DNA of 34,382 bases from JOPF136 sp035541255 (GCA_035541255.1 DATKNR010000050.1:1-34382); one strand, 5' to 3'; shown: positions 6,121 to 15,382, counted from the stretch's first letter. A program made the numbers and translations. The notes: generated by a model from the letters alone, not told the origin.

Positions 6121-7959
6121 ATGCGCGCCAGGAGCTACCTCCGGTTTGCGGGCCTGGCGCTGGCGTGGAGCTTGCTCTGGGCGGGTGCGGCCCGGGCGCA
6201 AATTCAGGCGGGCGGCGAAACACAGCTCAACCTGGATGGCAGCATCAGCGCCGGATACGCGGGAAGCATGTCCAATGAAGGCCCGGACAGCCACGGGCTG
6301 AACTTCGGGGGAATCGGGAATTTTAGCGGCTCGTTCCACAGCCCCCAATTTCTGAATTTTGACATCACACCGTTCTTCAATCAGTCGCGCAACAACTCCA
6401 ACTTCCAGTCAATTTCAGACGCGTCAGGGGTGACGGCGGGAGTGAACCTGTTCGGGGGCAGCGACTTTCCCGGGTTCATCAACTACTCGAAGTTCTACAA
6501 CTCCGAGTCCAACTACTCGGTTCCGGGACTGGCCAATTACGCGACAAACGGCAATACGGACGCGCTGAGCGTGGGCTGGTCGGCGCATTTCAAGAATCTT
6601 CCCTCGCTCGCATTCGGGTACCAGCAGGGGAGCAGCGACTATTCTGTTTACGGGACGCAGCAGGACAGCTTCAACCATTTTCATTCCGTCTTCGGGAACG
6701 CCAATTACACAATCGACGGGTTCCATCTGACCGGAGGGATCCACTACTCGAACGACGACGCGCTCTTTCCGCAGATCGAGGCGGGGGAGGCTCCGGAGAG
6801 GACGAGTTCCGACAGCACCATTTACACGCTGGGCATGACAAGGAATATCCCCCTCCAGGGGAGCACGTGGGTGAACTATACGAGGAACACAACGGATTAC
6901 GACACGCCGGGAATGAGCAGCTCACAGACCTCGGACATCGTCAACGGAGGGGTGGCGCTAAGGCCGACATCGAGGCTCACGCTGCAGTTGAATGCGGATT
7001 ACAACGACAATCTGGCAGGTTCCATCTTCCAGTCGATCGCCGGCAGCGGAGCGATCGCTCCCATCGCCATCACGGAACAGCCGTCGCATTCCTGGGGAGT
7101 GACCGGCTCGGCGCAATACAGCGTACTTCCCGGCTTGTATGTGTCGGGCAGCGTTGCGCACCGGCAGCAGGAGTTTCTCGACGAGGAGTATGATTCGAAT
7201 TCGTTCAGCGGATCGGTGAATTACGGGCGGAATCTGTTCGGTGGGCAGCTCACGGCCAATGCCACGGTGTCCGAAAACTCGTACAGCGTGAACGGCGAGT
7301 CGATGCTCGGTTTTCTGACCAGCGTGATATACATCCGGAGATTCGGAGCCTGGAGCGTGAGCGGATCGCTCGGATATTCACAAAACGTGCAGTCGCTGCT
7401 GATCGCGTACACGACTTCGGGCTACAGCTATTCCGGTTCAGCAACCCGGCGTATTCGCAGGCTCATCTGGACAGTAACGGCAAGCGGGGCCAAGAGCCTG
7501 CTGACCGAGGTGGAAGGGACCAACTACTTCACGCAGGGTTACTCGACCGGCCTTTCGGGCAGATGGCTCGGCGCGAGCTTCGGGTATTCGAAGTCCAGCG
7601 GAGTCGGATTGGTGACGGCCACCGGGATTACTCCGCTGCCGCCGGGAGTGCCACCGCCGTTGGTGCCCGGGATTGTCTACGGTGGGACAACCTATTCGGC
7701 CAGCCTGGGAAGCACACCGAAGCGGGGTTTGACAGTGAACGCGAGCTACGTGGATTCGCGGAGCAACACTCTCAATGGGACGCTCTCCTCGAACAATCAC
7801 ACGGAACAGGCGTACGCCTACATGAGTTATCAGTTCCGGAAGGTATACTTCAATGCGGGCTATAGCCGGCTGCTGCAGGGCTTCAGCGGCACGGGACTGC
7901 TCGCGACACAGGTATCTACTTACTATTTCGGCGTCTCGCGATGGTTCAAGGTCTTCTAG
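6121..7959 (+). CDS. Outer-membrane beta-barrel protein (putative porin/conduit)
   Basis: A 612-residue predicted outer-membrane protein. A Sec signal (about residues 1-25, ending AARAQ) leads into a long run of alternating amphipathic strands rich in Gly, Ser, Asn and Tyr, such as ISAGYAGSM, LSVGWSAHF and LGASFGYSKS, with Asn/Ser-rich loops. It ends in YYFGVSRWFKVF; the terminal Phe is a typical BAM recognition signal. The size would allow a barrel of more than 20 strands. There is no haem motif and no apparent Cys. The ATG at 6121 is chosen because the signal peptide starts there; the frame is open upstream but overlaps the isomerase gene. By position among cytochromes it may be the pore of an electron conduit or the export channel for the tetrahaem protein. 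No named porin family was recognised. Confidence 0.85.
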   Translation: MRARSYLRFAGLALAWSLLWAGAARAQIQAGGETQLNLDGSISAGYAGSMSNEGPDSHGLNFGGIGNFSGSFHSPQFLNFDITPFFNQSRNNSNFQSISDASGVTAGVNLFGGSDFPGFINYSKFYNSESNYSVPGLANYATNGNTDALSVGWSAHFKNLPSLAFGYQQGSSDYSVYGTQQDSFNHFHSVFGNANYTIDGFHLTGGIHYSNDDALFPQIEAGEAPERTSSDSTIYTLGMTRNIPLQGSTWVNYTRNTTDYDTPGMSSSQTSDIVNGGVALRPTSRLTLQLNADYNDNLAGSIFQSIAGSGAIAPIAITEQPSHSWGVTGSAQYSVLPGLYVSGSVAHRQQEFLDEEYDSNSFSGSVNYGRNLFGGQLTANATVSENSYSVNGESMLGFLTSVIYIRRFGAWSVSGSLGYSQNVQSLLIAYTTSGYSYSGSATRRIRRLIWTVTASGAKSLLTEVEGTNYFTQGYSTGLSGRWLGASFGYSKSSGVGLVTATGITPLPPGVPPPLVPGIVYGGTTYSASLGSTPKRGLTVNASYVDSRSNTLNGTLSSNNHTEQAYAYMSYQFRKVYFNAGYSRLLQGFSGTGLLATQVSTYYFGVSRWFKVF

Positions 7960-9050
7960 CGCAGTCTGGGCACAATCGAAAGCGGCTAGTTCCCTGCCTG
8001 CTTGTCGCATCCCTGTTGCTGCCGCTCGTCCTGCCTGCCGCGCCGCTTCCCCCTGACTCCAAGGAGCGTACGGTAACCGTTCCTGTGCTGCTGCTCGATG
8101 GGGGTCGGAAGCTTGTGTACCAAGGGAGCTTCAGCGGTGAGCGCGACGTGAAGTCGAAGCGCGGCTTCTGGAAGAAAATGCTGGACGTGGTAGTGGGCGC
8201 CCCCGACGTCCACTTTCTAGTCCGTCCGTTCAGTGTGGTCGCGGACTCGCGGGGGAGAATTATCGTCACGGACCCGGGGGCGGGCGGTGTGCACATTTTT
8301 GATTTCAAGGAGCGAAAGTACAAGTTCCTCACGCGAAAGGACAAGAGCAAGGAAGCGATGACCACGCCGCAGTGCGTGGCAGTGGACGCGCAGGACAATA
8401 TCTACGTGACGGACTCGGACCTGGGAAAGATTTTCGTGTTCGAGCCGGGCGGCAAATTCAGCAGGGTGATCGGAAGCCTGAAACACGGCGAAGGCTTCTT
8501 CAAACATCCCACCGGCATCGCAGTGGATTCCGCGGGACAGCGAATCTATGTGAGCGACACCTGGCGGAACCAGATTTTCGTAATGGACATGCAGGGAAAC
8601 GTGGTCCAGAAGATCGGCCAGGGCGGGACAGCCGACGGCGACTTCAATTTTCCAACGGAACTGCGGCTGGATGGGCCAAACCTGCTGGTTCTGGACACGA
8701 TGAATTTCCGGGTTCAGGTGCTGGACCGCTCGGGCGCTTTTCAATCGGCCATCGGAAAACTTGGCGACGGACAGGGAGATTTTTTCCGGCCGAAAGGGCT
8801 GGGCGTCGACTCGGAGGGGCACCTGTACGTCGTGGAGGGCCTCACCGGGATCGTGCAGGTGTTCGATCGCCAGGGACAGTTGCTCTATTACTTCGGCAAA
8901 CGCGGGACTGGGTTTGGAGATTTTCAACTGCCGACCGATTTGTTCATCGATCGCGGAGATCACGTGTACGTGGTGGATTCCTACAACCACCGCGTGCAGA
9001 CGTTCCAGTATTTCGCATTGGGAAAGCAGGCCGCGGGAGCAGGGCAATGA
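7941..9050 (+). CDS. Exported NHL-repeat beta-propeller protein (second copy)
   Basis: A 369-residue paralogue of the NHL protein at 2564-3829. The N-terminal hydrophobic segment (LVPCLLVASLLLPLVLP, about residues 16-32) should act as a signal peptide or anchor. Repeats run from about residue 90 to the C-terminus, for example GRIIVTDPG, NIYVTDSDLGKIFVF, QRIYVSDTWRNQIFV, LLVLDTMNFRVQV, HLYVVEGLTGIVQVF and HVYVVDSYNHRVQTF, which fits six blades. The start overlaps the barrel gene by 19 nt and the stop overlaps the next cytochrome start, which argues for co-translation. It lacks the Lys-rich linker and long tail of the first copy. The function is unassigned; a structural or docking role beside the barrel and large cytochrome is inferred. 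Confidence 0.9.
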   Translation: MVQGLLAQSGHNRKRLVPCLLVASLLLPLVLPAAPLPPDSKERTVTVPVLLLDGGRKLVYQGSFSGERDVKSKRGFWKKMLDVVVGAPDVHFLVRPFSVVADSRGRIIVTDPGAGGVHIFDFKERKYKFLTRKDKSKEAMTTPQCVAVDAQDNIYVTDSDLGKIFVFEPGGKFSRVIGSLKHGEGFFKHPTGIAVDSAGQRIYVSDTWRNQIFVMDMQGNVVQKIGQGGTADGDFNFPTELRLDGPNLLVLDTMNFRVQVLDRSGAFQSAIGKLGDGQGDFFRPKGLGVDSEGHLYVVEGLTGIVQVFDRQGQLLYYFGKRGTGFGDFQLPTDLFIDRGDHVYVVDSYNHRVQTFQYFALGKQAAGAGQ

Positions 9051-10918
9051 ATGTTCGCGGGCTGATCGCCGTACTGGTGCTGGCCTGCAGCTCGGCGCAC
9101 GGGCAGCAAATCAGCGGCGATGTGCTGGGCCAGCACAATCTGGGCCCGGCAGGCACTTCGCCGACAAGAGGAGGGCTAAGCGCTCCCTGTTTGTATTGTC
9201 ATGCACCCCACTCCGGCGCTGGCGGGAATACGCCGCTGTGGAATCAGAAACTGACCATGCAGACGTACACGGTCTATGAGAGCAGCACGTACCATGAGAT
9301 GGGAACGCCAAGGCCGCTGTTGGGAAGCGACAGCAACTTGTGCCTGAGCTGTCACGACGGAAGCATCGCCCCCGGCCAGACGATTGCCTACGGAGTGTTT
9401 CCGATGACCGGGAGCATGAGCCCCGGAGACAATTTCGGAACCGACCTTTCCAGCTCGCATCCCTTCAGCCTGGCGTTGCCGCTCAAAGATTCTCCGGATC
9501 TGGTGCCTTCACTTTACAACTCGAGCGCGACGGCCGATCCCACCGGCGCGGTGAAACTGATCAACGGCAACATCGAGTGCACCACATGCCACAACGCGCA
9601 TGTGGAGGGAACGGACCCGGCAGCGCACAATTTCCTGGTTCGGGACGGGTCGAGCGGACAGCTGTGCCTGGCCTGCCATGAGCCGGGGAATCGTACGGTC
9701 AACAATCAGACGAACTACCTGGCGGGATGGACGAATAGCGCGCACGCGACAGCGGGGAACCAGGTGGCTGTGCAGCCGGGAGTAAACCTGGGACCCTACG
9801 GAACCGTGGCACTCGATGCGTGCGCAGCCTGCCACATGGAACACAACGCGCCGGGAGCGGGACGTCTGTTGCGCGGCAAGAATGAAAATGATTGTGCGGC
9901 GTGCCACAGCGGAGGAGGCAATATTTCTCCGGCAGCCCTGAATGTGTTTGCCGAATTTGCAAAGGCCGGACATCTGTTTTCCACCGCTGGCGGGACTCAT
10001 GATGGAGGAGAGAGTGTGCTGCTGAATCAAAACCGGCATGCCACCTGCGTGGATTGCCATAATCCTCACTCGGCCGGACGTGTGGCGGCGTTCCTGCCGC
10101 CGCCGGCCATACGGAATTCGCAGGGCGGCGTGGAAGGGATAAGCGCCACGGATGGCACCACCGTGCTGAATCCCGCGGTCAACCAGTACGAGAACTGCCT
10201 GCGGTGCCACGGAACCAGCACCGGGAAGGCGCAGGTTCCCGCGACATACGGTTACCTGCCGGTGTGGGCGGTGTCGTTCGGCGATCCGCTGAATATCATT
10301 CCGGAATTCGCACTGTCGGCCACTTCGAGCCATCCCGTGATGCACGACCGGTCGAGTCCTTATGCTCAGCCGAGCTTGCGGGCGTTTATGATGAACGAAG
10401 ACGGGGTGACGCCGGGGCGGACGATGGGCACGCGAGTTTTCTGCACCGACTGCCACAACAGCGACGACAACCGCGAATTCGGCGGCACGGGGCCTAACGG
10501 ACCGCATGGATCGAAGTGGATGCACATTCTCGAGAGGCGGTATGAATTCAGCCAGGCAGCTGCTCCTGGCCAGCTGGTTACCAACCTTTTCCCCTTGCCG
10601 GATCTGAGTGTCAACGGGCCTTATGCGCTGTGCGGGAAATGTCACGACTTGTCGAATGTAATGTCCAATGCCAGCTTCAGCGACCACGCGCGGCACATCA
10701 ACGACGGGTTCTCCTGCTCCGTATGCCACACGGCGCACGGAATGGGAAGCGCGAGCGCGAGCATCTCCGGGGAGCGACTGGTGAATTTCGACCTCAATGT
10801 GGTGGCGCCAAACGGCGGAGCGCCGATCTCCTATTCGCGAGCCACTAACTCGTGCACGTTGACTTGCCACAACCACCCTCATGGGCAGGCGGGCGCGGCT
10901 GCAAAAGTCAAACGGTAA
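9047..10918 (+). CDS. Large multihaem cytochrome: OmcE-like domain plus extra haems, final CX3CH motif
   Basis: A 623-residue exported cytochrome with 11 CXXCH motifs (about residues 48, 99, 178, 207, 259, 283, 334, 384, 466, 529 and 557) and one CX3CH motif (CTLTCH, about 603-608). Residues 24-212 repeat the layout of the tetrahaem protein at 3993-4901: CHAPHSG, PLWNQ, CLSCHDGS, SSHPF, CTTCHNAH, NFLVRDG, then CLACH. The rest adds seven CXXCH haems and the unusual last motif, followed by NHPHG. The N-terminus is a short signal; VLAC at 11-14 could be a poor lipobox. The ATG at 9047 overlaps the preceding TGA (ATGA). As a nanowire-like head joined to more haems, it may cap or dock the filament at the barrel; this is inference. 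Confidence 0.92.
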   Translation: MNVRGLIAVLVLACSSAHGQQISGDVLGQHNLGPAGTSPTRGGLSAPCLYCHAPHSGAGGNTPLWNQKLTMQTYTVYESSTYHEMGTPRPLLGSDSNLCLSCHDGSIAPGQTIAYGVFPMTGSMSPGDNFGTDLSSSHPFSLALPLKDSPDLVPSLYNSSATADPTGAVKLINGNIECTTCHNAHVEGTDPAAHNFLVRDGSSGQLCLACHEPGNRTVNNQTNYLAGWTNSAHATAGNQVAVQPGVNLGPYGTVALDACAACHMEHNAPGAGRLLRGKNENDCAACHSGGGNISPAALNVFAEFAKAGHLFSTAGGTHDGGESVLLNQNRHATCVDCHNPHSAGRVAAFLPPPAIRNSQGGVEGISATDGTTVLNPAVNQYENCLRCHGTSTGKAQVPATYGYLPVWAVSFGDPLNIIPEFALSATSSHPVMHDRSSPYAQPSLRAFMMNEDGVTPGRTMGTRVFCTDCHNSDDNREFGGTGPNGPHGSKWMHILERRYEFSQAAAPGQLVTNLFPLPDLSVNGPYALCGKCHDLSNVMSNASFSDHARHINDGFSCSVCHTAHGMGSASASISGERLVNFDLNVVAPNGGAPISYSRATNSCTLTCHNHPHGQAGAAAKVKR

Positions 10919-10972
10919 GTGGCGCCGAGTGCGAGCCGCGTAGACCGGCGGAAATCCCGAGGGGGAGGCAAT

Positions 10973-11482
10973 GTGTCCAGGCAAGTCCGTTCCTCGCGAG
11001 TCAAAACTCACCATTTTGTCGCGGTGATCTACAAAGTGGGGATCAACCGTTGCGTCAGCGTGCCGGAGGAGGTCTGTTCGCGGCTCAGGAGCCGCAAGGG
11101 GCGAGCGCTCGCGGTGGTGGCGACAGTGGCGGGGCAAGCCACTCGGACATCATTGCTTCCGGCCGCGGGAGGGACTTACCGGCTGTTTCTGGGCAGGGCG
11201 ATGAGAAAAGCGTCTGGCGCGGACGCGGGGGATCCTGTAGGGGTGGCGCTGCGGCTGGACCGTGCCACGAGGGAGATGCCAGTGCCCGAAGATTTTGCCG
11301 CGGCGCTGGCTCGCGCACCTGAGGCGCGAGGGTATTTCCTCGAAAAAAGCACGGCACTGCGGCGTGAGGTGCTGCGGTACATCGAGCAAGCGAAAGCAGC
11401 GGAGACGCGGGCGCGTAGGATCCGGAATTGCGTGAAGGTGCTGACCGATCGAGCCAGAAAGAAGAAGCGGACGCGCGGCTGA
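10973..11482 (+). CDS. YdeI/OmpD-associated family protein with DUF1905-like N-terminus
   Basis: A 169-residue cytoplasmic protein. The N-terminal part (about residues 10-100: FVAVIYKVG, VSVPEEV, TYRLFLGRAMRKASG, GDPVGVALRLD) matches the small DUF1905 barrel. The C-terminal part (VPEDFAAALARAPEARGYFLEKS, then a basic helix RRIRNCVKVL) matches the YdeI/bacteriocin-protection helical domain. The biochemical function is not known. The GTG at 10973 is preferred because GGGGGAGG sits four bases upstream; an earlier in-frame GTG at 10919, directly after the cytochrome stop, lacks a ribosome binding site. It is co-directional with the cytochrome genes but probably not functionally linked. Confidence 0.75.
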   Translation: MSRQVRSSRVKTHHFVAVIYKVGINRCVSVPEEVCSRLRSRKGRALAVVATVAGQATRTSLLPAAGGTYRLFLGRAMRKASGADAGDPVGVALRLDRATREMPVPEDFAAALARAPEARGYFLEKSTALRREVLRYIEQAKAAETRARRIRNCVKVLTDRARKKKRTRG

Positions 11483-11498
11483 GGCAGGCGGCGGGTGG

Positions 11499-11903
11499 CT
11501 AAGGCAGGCGGATGTAGGTGAGGGTATGGTGGGCGAGGAGTCCGTGTCCCACAGCGTAGCACTCGGCGGTACCGTAGACGAGCCGGCGACCGAGTTTGAT
11601 GACGCGTGCGCGGCAGTAGAAGGGCGCCTTGCGAAGGCTGCGCAGAAAGTTCGTTTTCATCTCCACTGTGACCGCAGTTTCCTTCAATTCAATGCGGGTA
11701 TAGATGGCGAGCCACATGGCCACGTCCGCGGCGGTAATGAGAATCGGGCCGCCGACAATGCCATCGGGCCGTTCGAACCCGGGACGACGGGGGACGCCGA
11801 TGGTGCACCAGCCCGGGCGGAGGGAATGAACGCGAAAACCGTAGCCTCTGAGGAAAGGTGTCCGGTCGAGCAGATTTTGGAGGTCTTTGCGGGATGCGGC
11901 CAT
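11499..11903 (-). CDS. PaaI-type hotdog-fold thioesterase
   Basis: A 134-residue protein with the single-hotdog layout of the PaaI/YdiI acyl-CoA thioesterases: GYGFRVHSLRPGWCTI strand region, then GGPILITAADVAMWLAI (about 52-68) at the long helix carrying the acidic catalytic position, then VEMKTNFLRSL and the final strands YCRARVIKLG and GLLAHHTLTYIRLP. The substrate is unknown; release of a fatty or aromatic acid from CoA would fit the family. It starts 17 nt downstream of the accD stop on the same strand, so a link to acyl-CoA metabolism is plausible. Confidence 0.82.
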   Translation of the reverse strand: MAASRKDLQNLLDRTPFLRGYGFRVHSLRPGWCTIGVPRRPGFERPDGIVGGPILITAADVAMWLAIYTRIELKETAVTVEMKTNFLRSLRKAPFYCRARVIKLGRRLVYGTAECYAVGHGLLAHHTLTYIRLP

Positions 11904-11920
11904 GGGGGATTCGATGCCGC

Positions 11921-12772
11921 TCAGGCCAAAAAGAAATCCAGTGAACTGGCAATGTAGGTTTTCAGCTGCGTGCGCGGCACGACTGCGTCGAGAAAACCGT
12001 GCTGGAGGAGGAATTCGGCGCGCTGGAATCCTTCCGGTAACTTCTGCCGAATCGTCTGTTCGATTACCCGCGGTCCTGCGAAACCAATGAGTGCACCGGG
12101 TTCGGCGATGTTCAAATCGCCGAGCATGGCATAGCTGGCGGTGACGCCACCGGTCGTGGGGTCGGTGAGGACGGAAATGTAGGGCAGACCGGCGCCGTCG
12201 AGGCGGGCAAGCGCCCCGGACACTTTGGCCAGCTGCATGAGGCTGATAGTGCCCTCCATCATGCGGGCGCCTCCGGAGCAGGACACGATGATGAGCGGGA
12301 AGCGGCGCCCGATAGCCAGCTCAATGGCGCGCGTGACCTTCTCGCCCACCACGGCGCCCATCGAGCCGCCAATAAAACTGAACTCCATCGCGCAGCAGAT
12401 TACCTTGCGGCCGGAGAGCGCGCCCTCCGCAGTGACAATGGCATCGTTCATGCCCAGTTTCTGCCGGGCTTCGCGGAGGCGCTGCTTATAGGGACGGGTG
12501 TCGGTGAAATGCAGCGGGTCGCTGGAGGCCAACTCCGAATCGTGTTCGGTCCAGCGGGCGTCGTCGAGCAGGAGTTCCAGCCGCTTGGAAGCGCCGAGCT
12601 TGAAGTGATGTTCGCACTTCGGGCAGACCTGCCAGTTGGATTCCAGGTCCTTGCGCCAGATGATCTTGCGGCAGGAGGGACACTTCTCCCACATGCCCTC
12701 GGTGCGGACGCGCCGCTCCTCGGGGGGGACGGGCGACTGGATCGAGTCTTTGTCGCGCTTAAACCACGTCAT
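11921..12772 (-). CDS. accD: Acetyl-CoA carboxylase carboxyltransferase subunit beta
   Basis: Beta half of the carboxyltransferase of acetyl-CoA carboxylase, which moves CO2 from carboxybiotin to acetyl-CoA in the first step of fatty-acid synthesis. The protein (283 aa) opens with MTWFKRDKDSI, has the N-terminal zinc ribbon (CPSCRKIIW and CPKCEHH, about residues 34-57) and the crotonase-like core with GALSGRKVICCAMEFSFIGG, SCSGGARMMEG and DPTTGGVTASYAMLGD. The ATG at 12772 gives the usual accD N-terminus; another in-frame ATG lies 12 bases upstream at 12784. The alpha subunit accA is not in the window. It is followed by the thioesterase gene. Confidence 0.95.
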   Translation of the reverse strand: MTWFKRDKDSIQSPVPPEERRVRTEGMWEKCPSCRKIIWRKDLESNWQVCPKCEHHFKLGASKRLELLLDDARWTEHDSELASSDPLHFTDTRPYKQRLREARQKLGMNDAIVTAEGALSGRKVICCAMEFSFIGGSMGAVVGEKVTRAIELAIGRRFPLIIVSCSGGARMMEGTISLMQLAKVSGALARLDGAGLPYISVLTDPTTGGVTASYAMLGDLNIAEPGALIGFAGPRVIEQTIRQKLPEGFQRAEFLLQHGFLDAVVPRTQLKTYIASSLDFFLA

Positions 12773-12884
12773 AGGAAGACCCAAGAACGAAAATCGAATT
12801 TCACATCTGGAACATCAGCAAACGAGACTTGACCTCAGCGGATCGAAGTCCTCGTTCACCCTATCCGCCTACGGCGGAACCGGG

Positions 12885-13421
12885 CTAGTAGTCTATACCA
12901 CGCTGGGCCAGTATGCCCTTTGTGTATGGATGCTTTACCTCTTTCATTTCGGTGACCATGTCTGCCAGTTCGACAAGTTTGGGATGAGCATTTCGGCCGG
13001 TGCAGATCACGTGAACCTGCTCAGGGCGCGCGGCCAGCGCGGCGACAACCTTCTCGGCCTCGAGCATGCCGTAGCCGATGACGTAGTTGATTTCGTCCAG
13101 AATCACGAGTTCGTAGCGGCCGCTGTTGATCTGCTCCAGGGCAAATTGCCAGGCCTGCTCGCAGAGGCGCACGTCTTCCGGATCGGTTTCCGCGCCTCCG
13201 ATTTTGACGAAACCGCGGCCCATGGGGCGGATTTCGATTTTGTCGTCGCCCAGCATCTTGGCGGTGTCCAGTTCGCCGTAATGCCACGAGCCTTTGATGA
13301 ATTGGACCATGAGGACGCGCAAGCCCTGGCCCACGGCGCGGAAGGCGGTGCCAAGCGCGCAGGTGGTCTTGCCCTTGCCGGGACCGGTGTAGACGATGAG
13401 CAGGCCTTTGCCTTCGGGCAT
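12885..13421 (-). CDS. cobO: Cob(I)alamin adenosyltransferase (CobO/BtuR type)
   Basis: ATP:corrinoid adenosyltransferase that forms adenosylcobalamin or processes salvaged corrinoids in the cytoplasm. The 178-residue protein begins with the P-loop TGPGKGKTT (about residues 12-20), followed by the family motifs VLMVQFIKGSWHYGE, LVILDEINYVIGYGML and VICTGRNAHPKL. The length is normal. No other cobalamin gene is adjacent, so it may serve salvage or stand alone. A small hairpin (CCGCC-TAC-GGCGG, 12865-12877) lies just after its stop on the same strand and may be a weak terminator. Confidence 0.94.
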   Translation of the reverse strand: MPEGKGLLIVYTGPGKGKTTCALGTAFRAVGQGLRVLMVQFIKGSWHYGELDTAKMLGDDKIEIRPMGRGFVKIGGAETDPEDVRLCEQAWQFALEQINSGRYELVILDEINYVIGYGMLEAEKVVAALAARPEQVHVICTGRNAHPKLVELADMVTEMKEVKHPYTKGILAQRGIDY

Positions 13422-13539
13422 GCAACGAGAGTAGCACGGGACAACCGCGAGCGAACGACACCGGGAATCAGAACGGAATCACAGGAAGAACATAGAGACA
13501 CTCGGAGCTTGGAAAAGAAGAGGGTCGAAGAAGGCGTTG

Positions 13540-13923
13540 CTATTCGGAGAGGCCAAATCGGCCACGGATTAACTCGGCGAGCTGCACGACACGCTCGCGC
13601 GCAGCATCGGACATTGGGGAACCAGCTTCGCCGCTCGCTTCCCGAAGAACAATCCACAAACCCGGGCGAAAGACGCCTTCGGCCGGGCAGATGGCCCCAG
13701 TGAACTGGACGATGGAGAGGCCGAAATCCGCAACGGCAAGGCTGAGTTCGGCGCGGGCATCGTCCACCAGGTCGCGGAAGCCCTGGGAGACAAGGATTTC
13801 ATCAATCTGGCGCGGCGTGGATTTTTCCACCTCATCGAGGTCGTAGTCCGGCAGCGACAAAGTGATGGGAAGTTCGACCGATGCGGTCGGGGTGTTCGTG
13901 TCGGGGGTGATGCGAACGCTCAT
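13540..13923 (-). CDS. Conserved-looking hypothetical protein
   Basis: Not recognised. The 127-residue protein opens MSVRITPDTN, then has a strand-like region (VELPITLSL), an acidic linker (DYDLDEVEKSTP), helices (RQIDEILVSQGFRDLVDDARAEL) and a possible strand pair (GLSIVQFTG, GLWIVLREA), ending in a helix AARERVVQLAELIRGRFG. It has no signal peptide or membrane segment, so it is probably cytoplasmic. The ATG at 13923 is chosen; a TTG at 14007 in the same frame would add 28 residues and place the start 7 nt after the rlmH stop. Neither start has a good ribosome binding site. Confidence 0.6.
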   Translation of the reverse strand: MSVRITPDTNTPTASVELPITLSLPDYDLDEVEKSTPRQIDEILVSQGFRDLVDDARAELSLAVADFGLSIVQFTGAICPAEGVFRPGLWIVLREASGEAGSPMSDAARERVVQLAELIRGRFGLSE

Positions 13924-14013
13924 GTGCAGAGGGTCCCGCGGGATATTCTGCCACGCTTCGGGAAGAGAAAGGTCACGGTCAGGAACGCACGGACCGGAGC
14001 TGCCCAAACAGGC

Positions 14014-14447
14014 TTACTTGGCGTAGGGATGATGGGAGAGGATGCAAAAGGCGCGGTAGAGCTGCTCGGCCAGGACGACACGGGCGAGTTCGTGTGGCAT
14101 GGTGAGCGAGGAAAGTGAAAGGGATTCGTGCGCCCGCCTGCGGAAGGATTCAGGGAAACCGGCATCGCCGCCGCAGAGAAAAATGAGCCCCCGCGTGCCG
14201 CGATCGCGCAGCCGGGCGAGCCAGCCGGAGAATTCCTTCGAGGTGTACTGCCGGCCGGCTGCGTCCAGGAGAATCCAACGGGCCGCGGGATCGGACTTGA
14301 CGCGTGCGAGTGCTGCGTCTGTGGGTTCGCGGAGATCCGTGACACGGACATCGACGGAACGGCGGATGCGCGAAGCATAATCGTCGAACAGCGCACGGCA
14401 TTCGGGGCGGCGAATGCGGCCTAGAAAAACAAAATGCAGGGTGAGGC

Positions 14448-14451
<4 letters not shown>
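14014..14451 (-). CDS. rlmH: 23S rRNA (pseudouridine1915-N3)-methyltransferase RlmH
   Basis: SPOUT-class SAM-dependent methyltransferase that methylates pseudouridine 1915 in helix 69 of 23S rRNA. The 145-residue protein has the expected size (about 155 in E. coli) and motifs: WILLDAAGRQYTSKEFSGWL, the SAM-binding knot loop FLCGGDAGF, and the C-terminal SLTMPHELARVVLAEQLYRAFCI with a closing HHPYAK. The GTG at 14451 overlaps the TGA of the preceding sigma-54 activator gene (GTGA). The frame stays open far upstream, but that part overlaps another gene and is not coding. Confidence 0.93.

Positions 14452-15382
<931 letters not shown>

Noticed and set aside
4944..6122. Minus-strand frame of 392 codons opposite the isomerase gene
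   Set aside because: Arg/Leu/His-rich antisense shadow with no motif; the plus-strand protein has a signal peptide and recognisable domains.
9509..11137. Minus-strand frame of 542 codons opposite the large cytochrome
   Set aside because: Arg/His-rich composition with no domain pattern; it mirrors cytochrome codons and crosses the real gene boundary at 10918.
12864..12878. TCCGCC-TAC-GGCGGA as a terminator of cobO
   Set aside because: Only a 6-bp stem with no following U-run on the minus strand; too weak to list as a separate feature.
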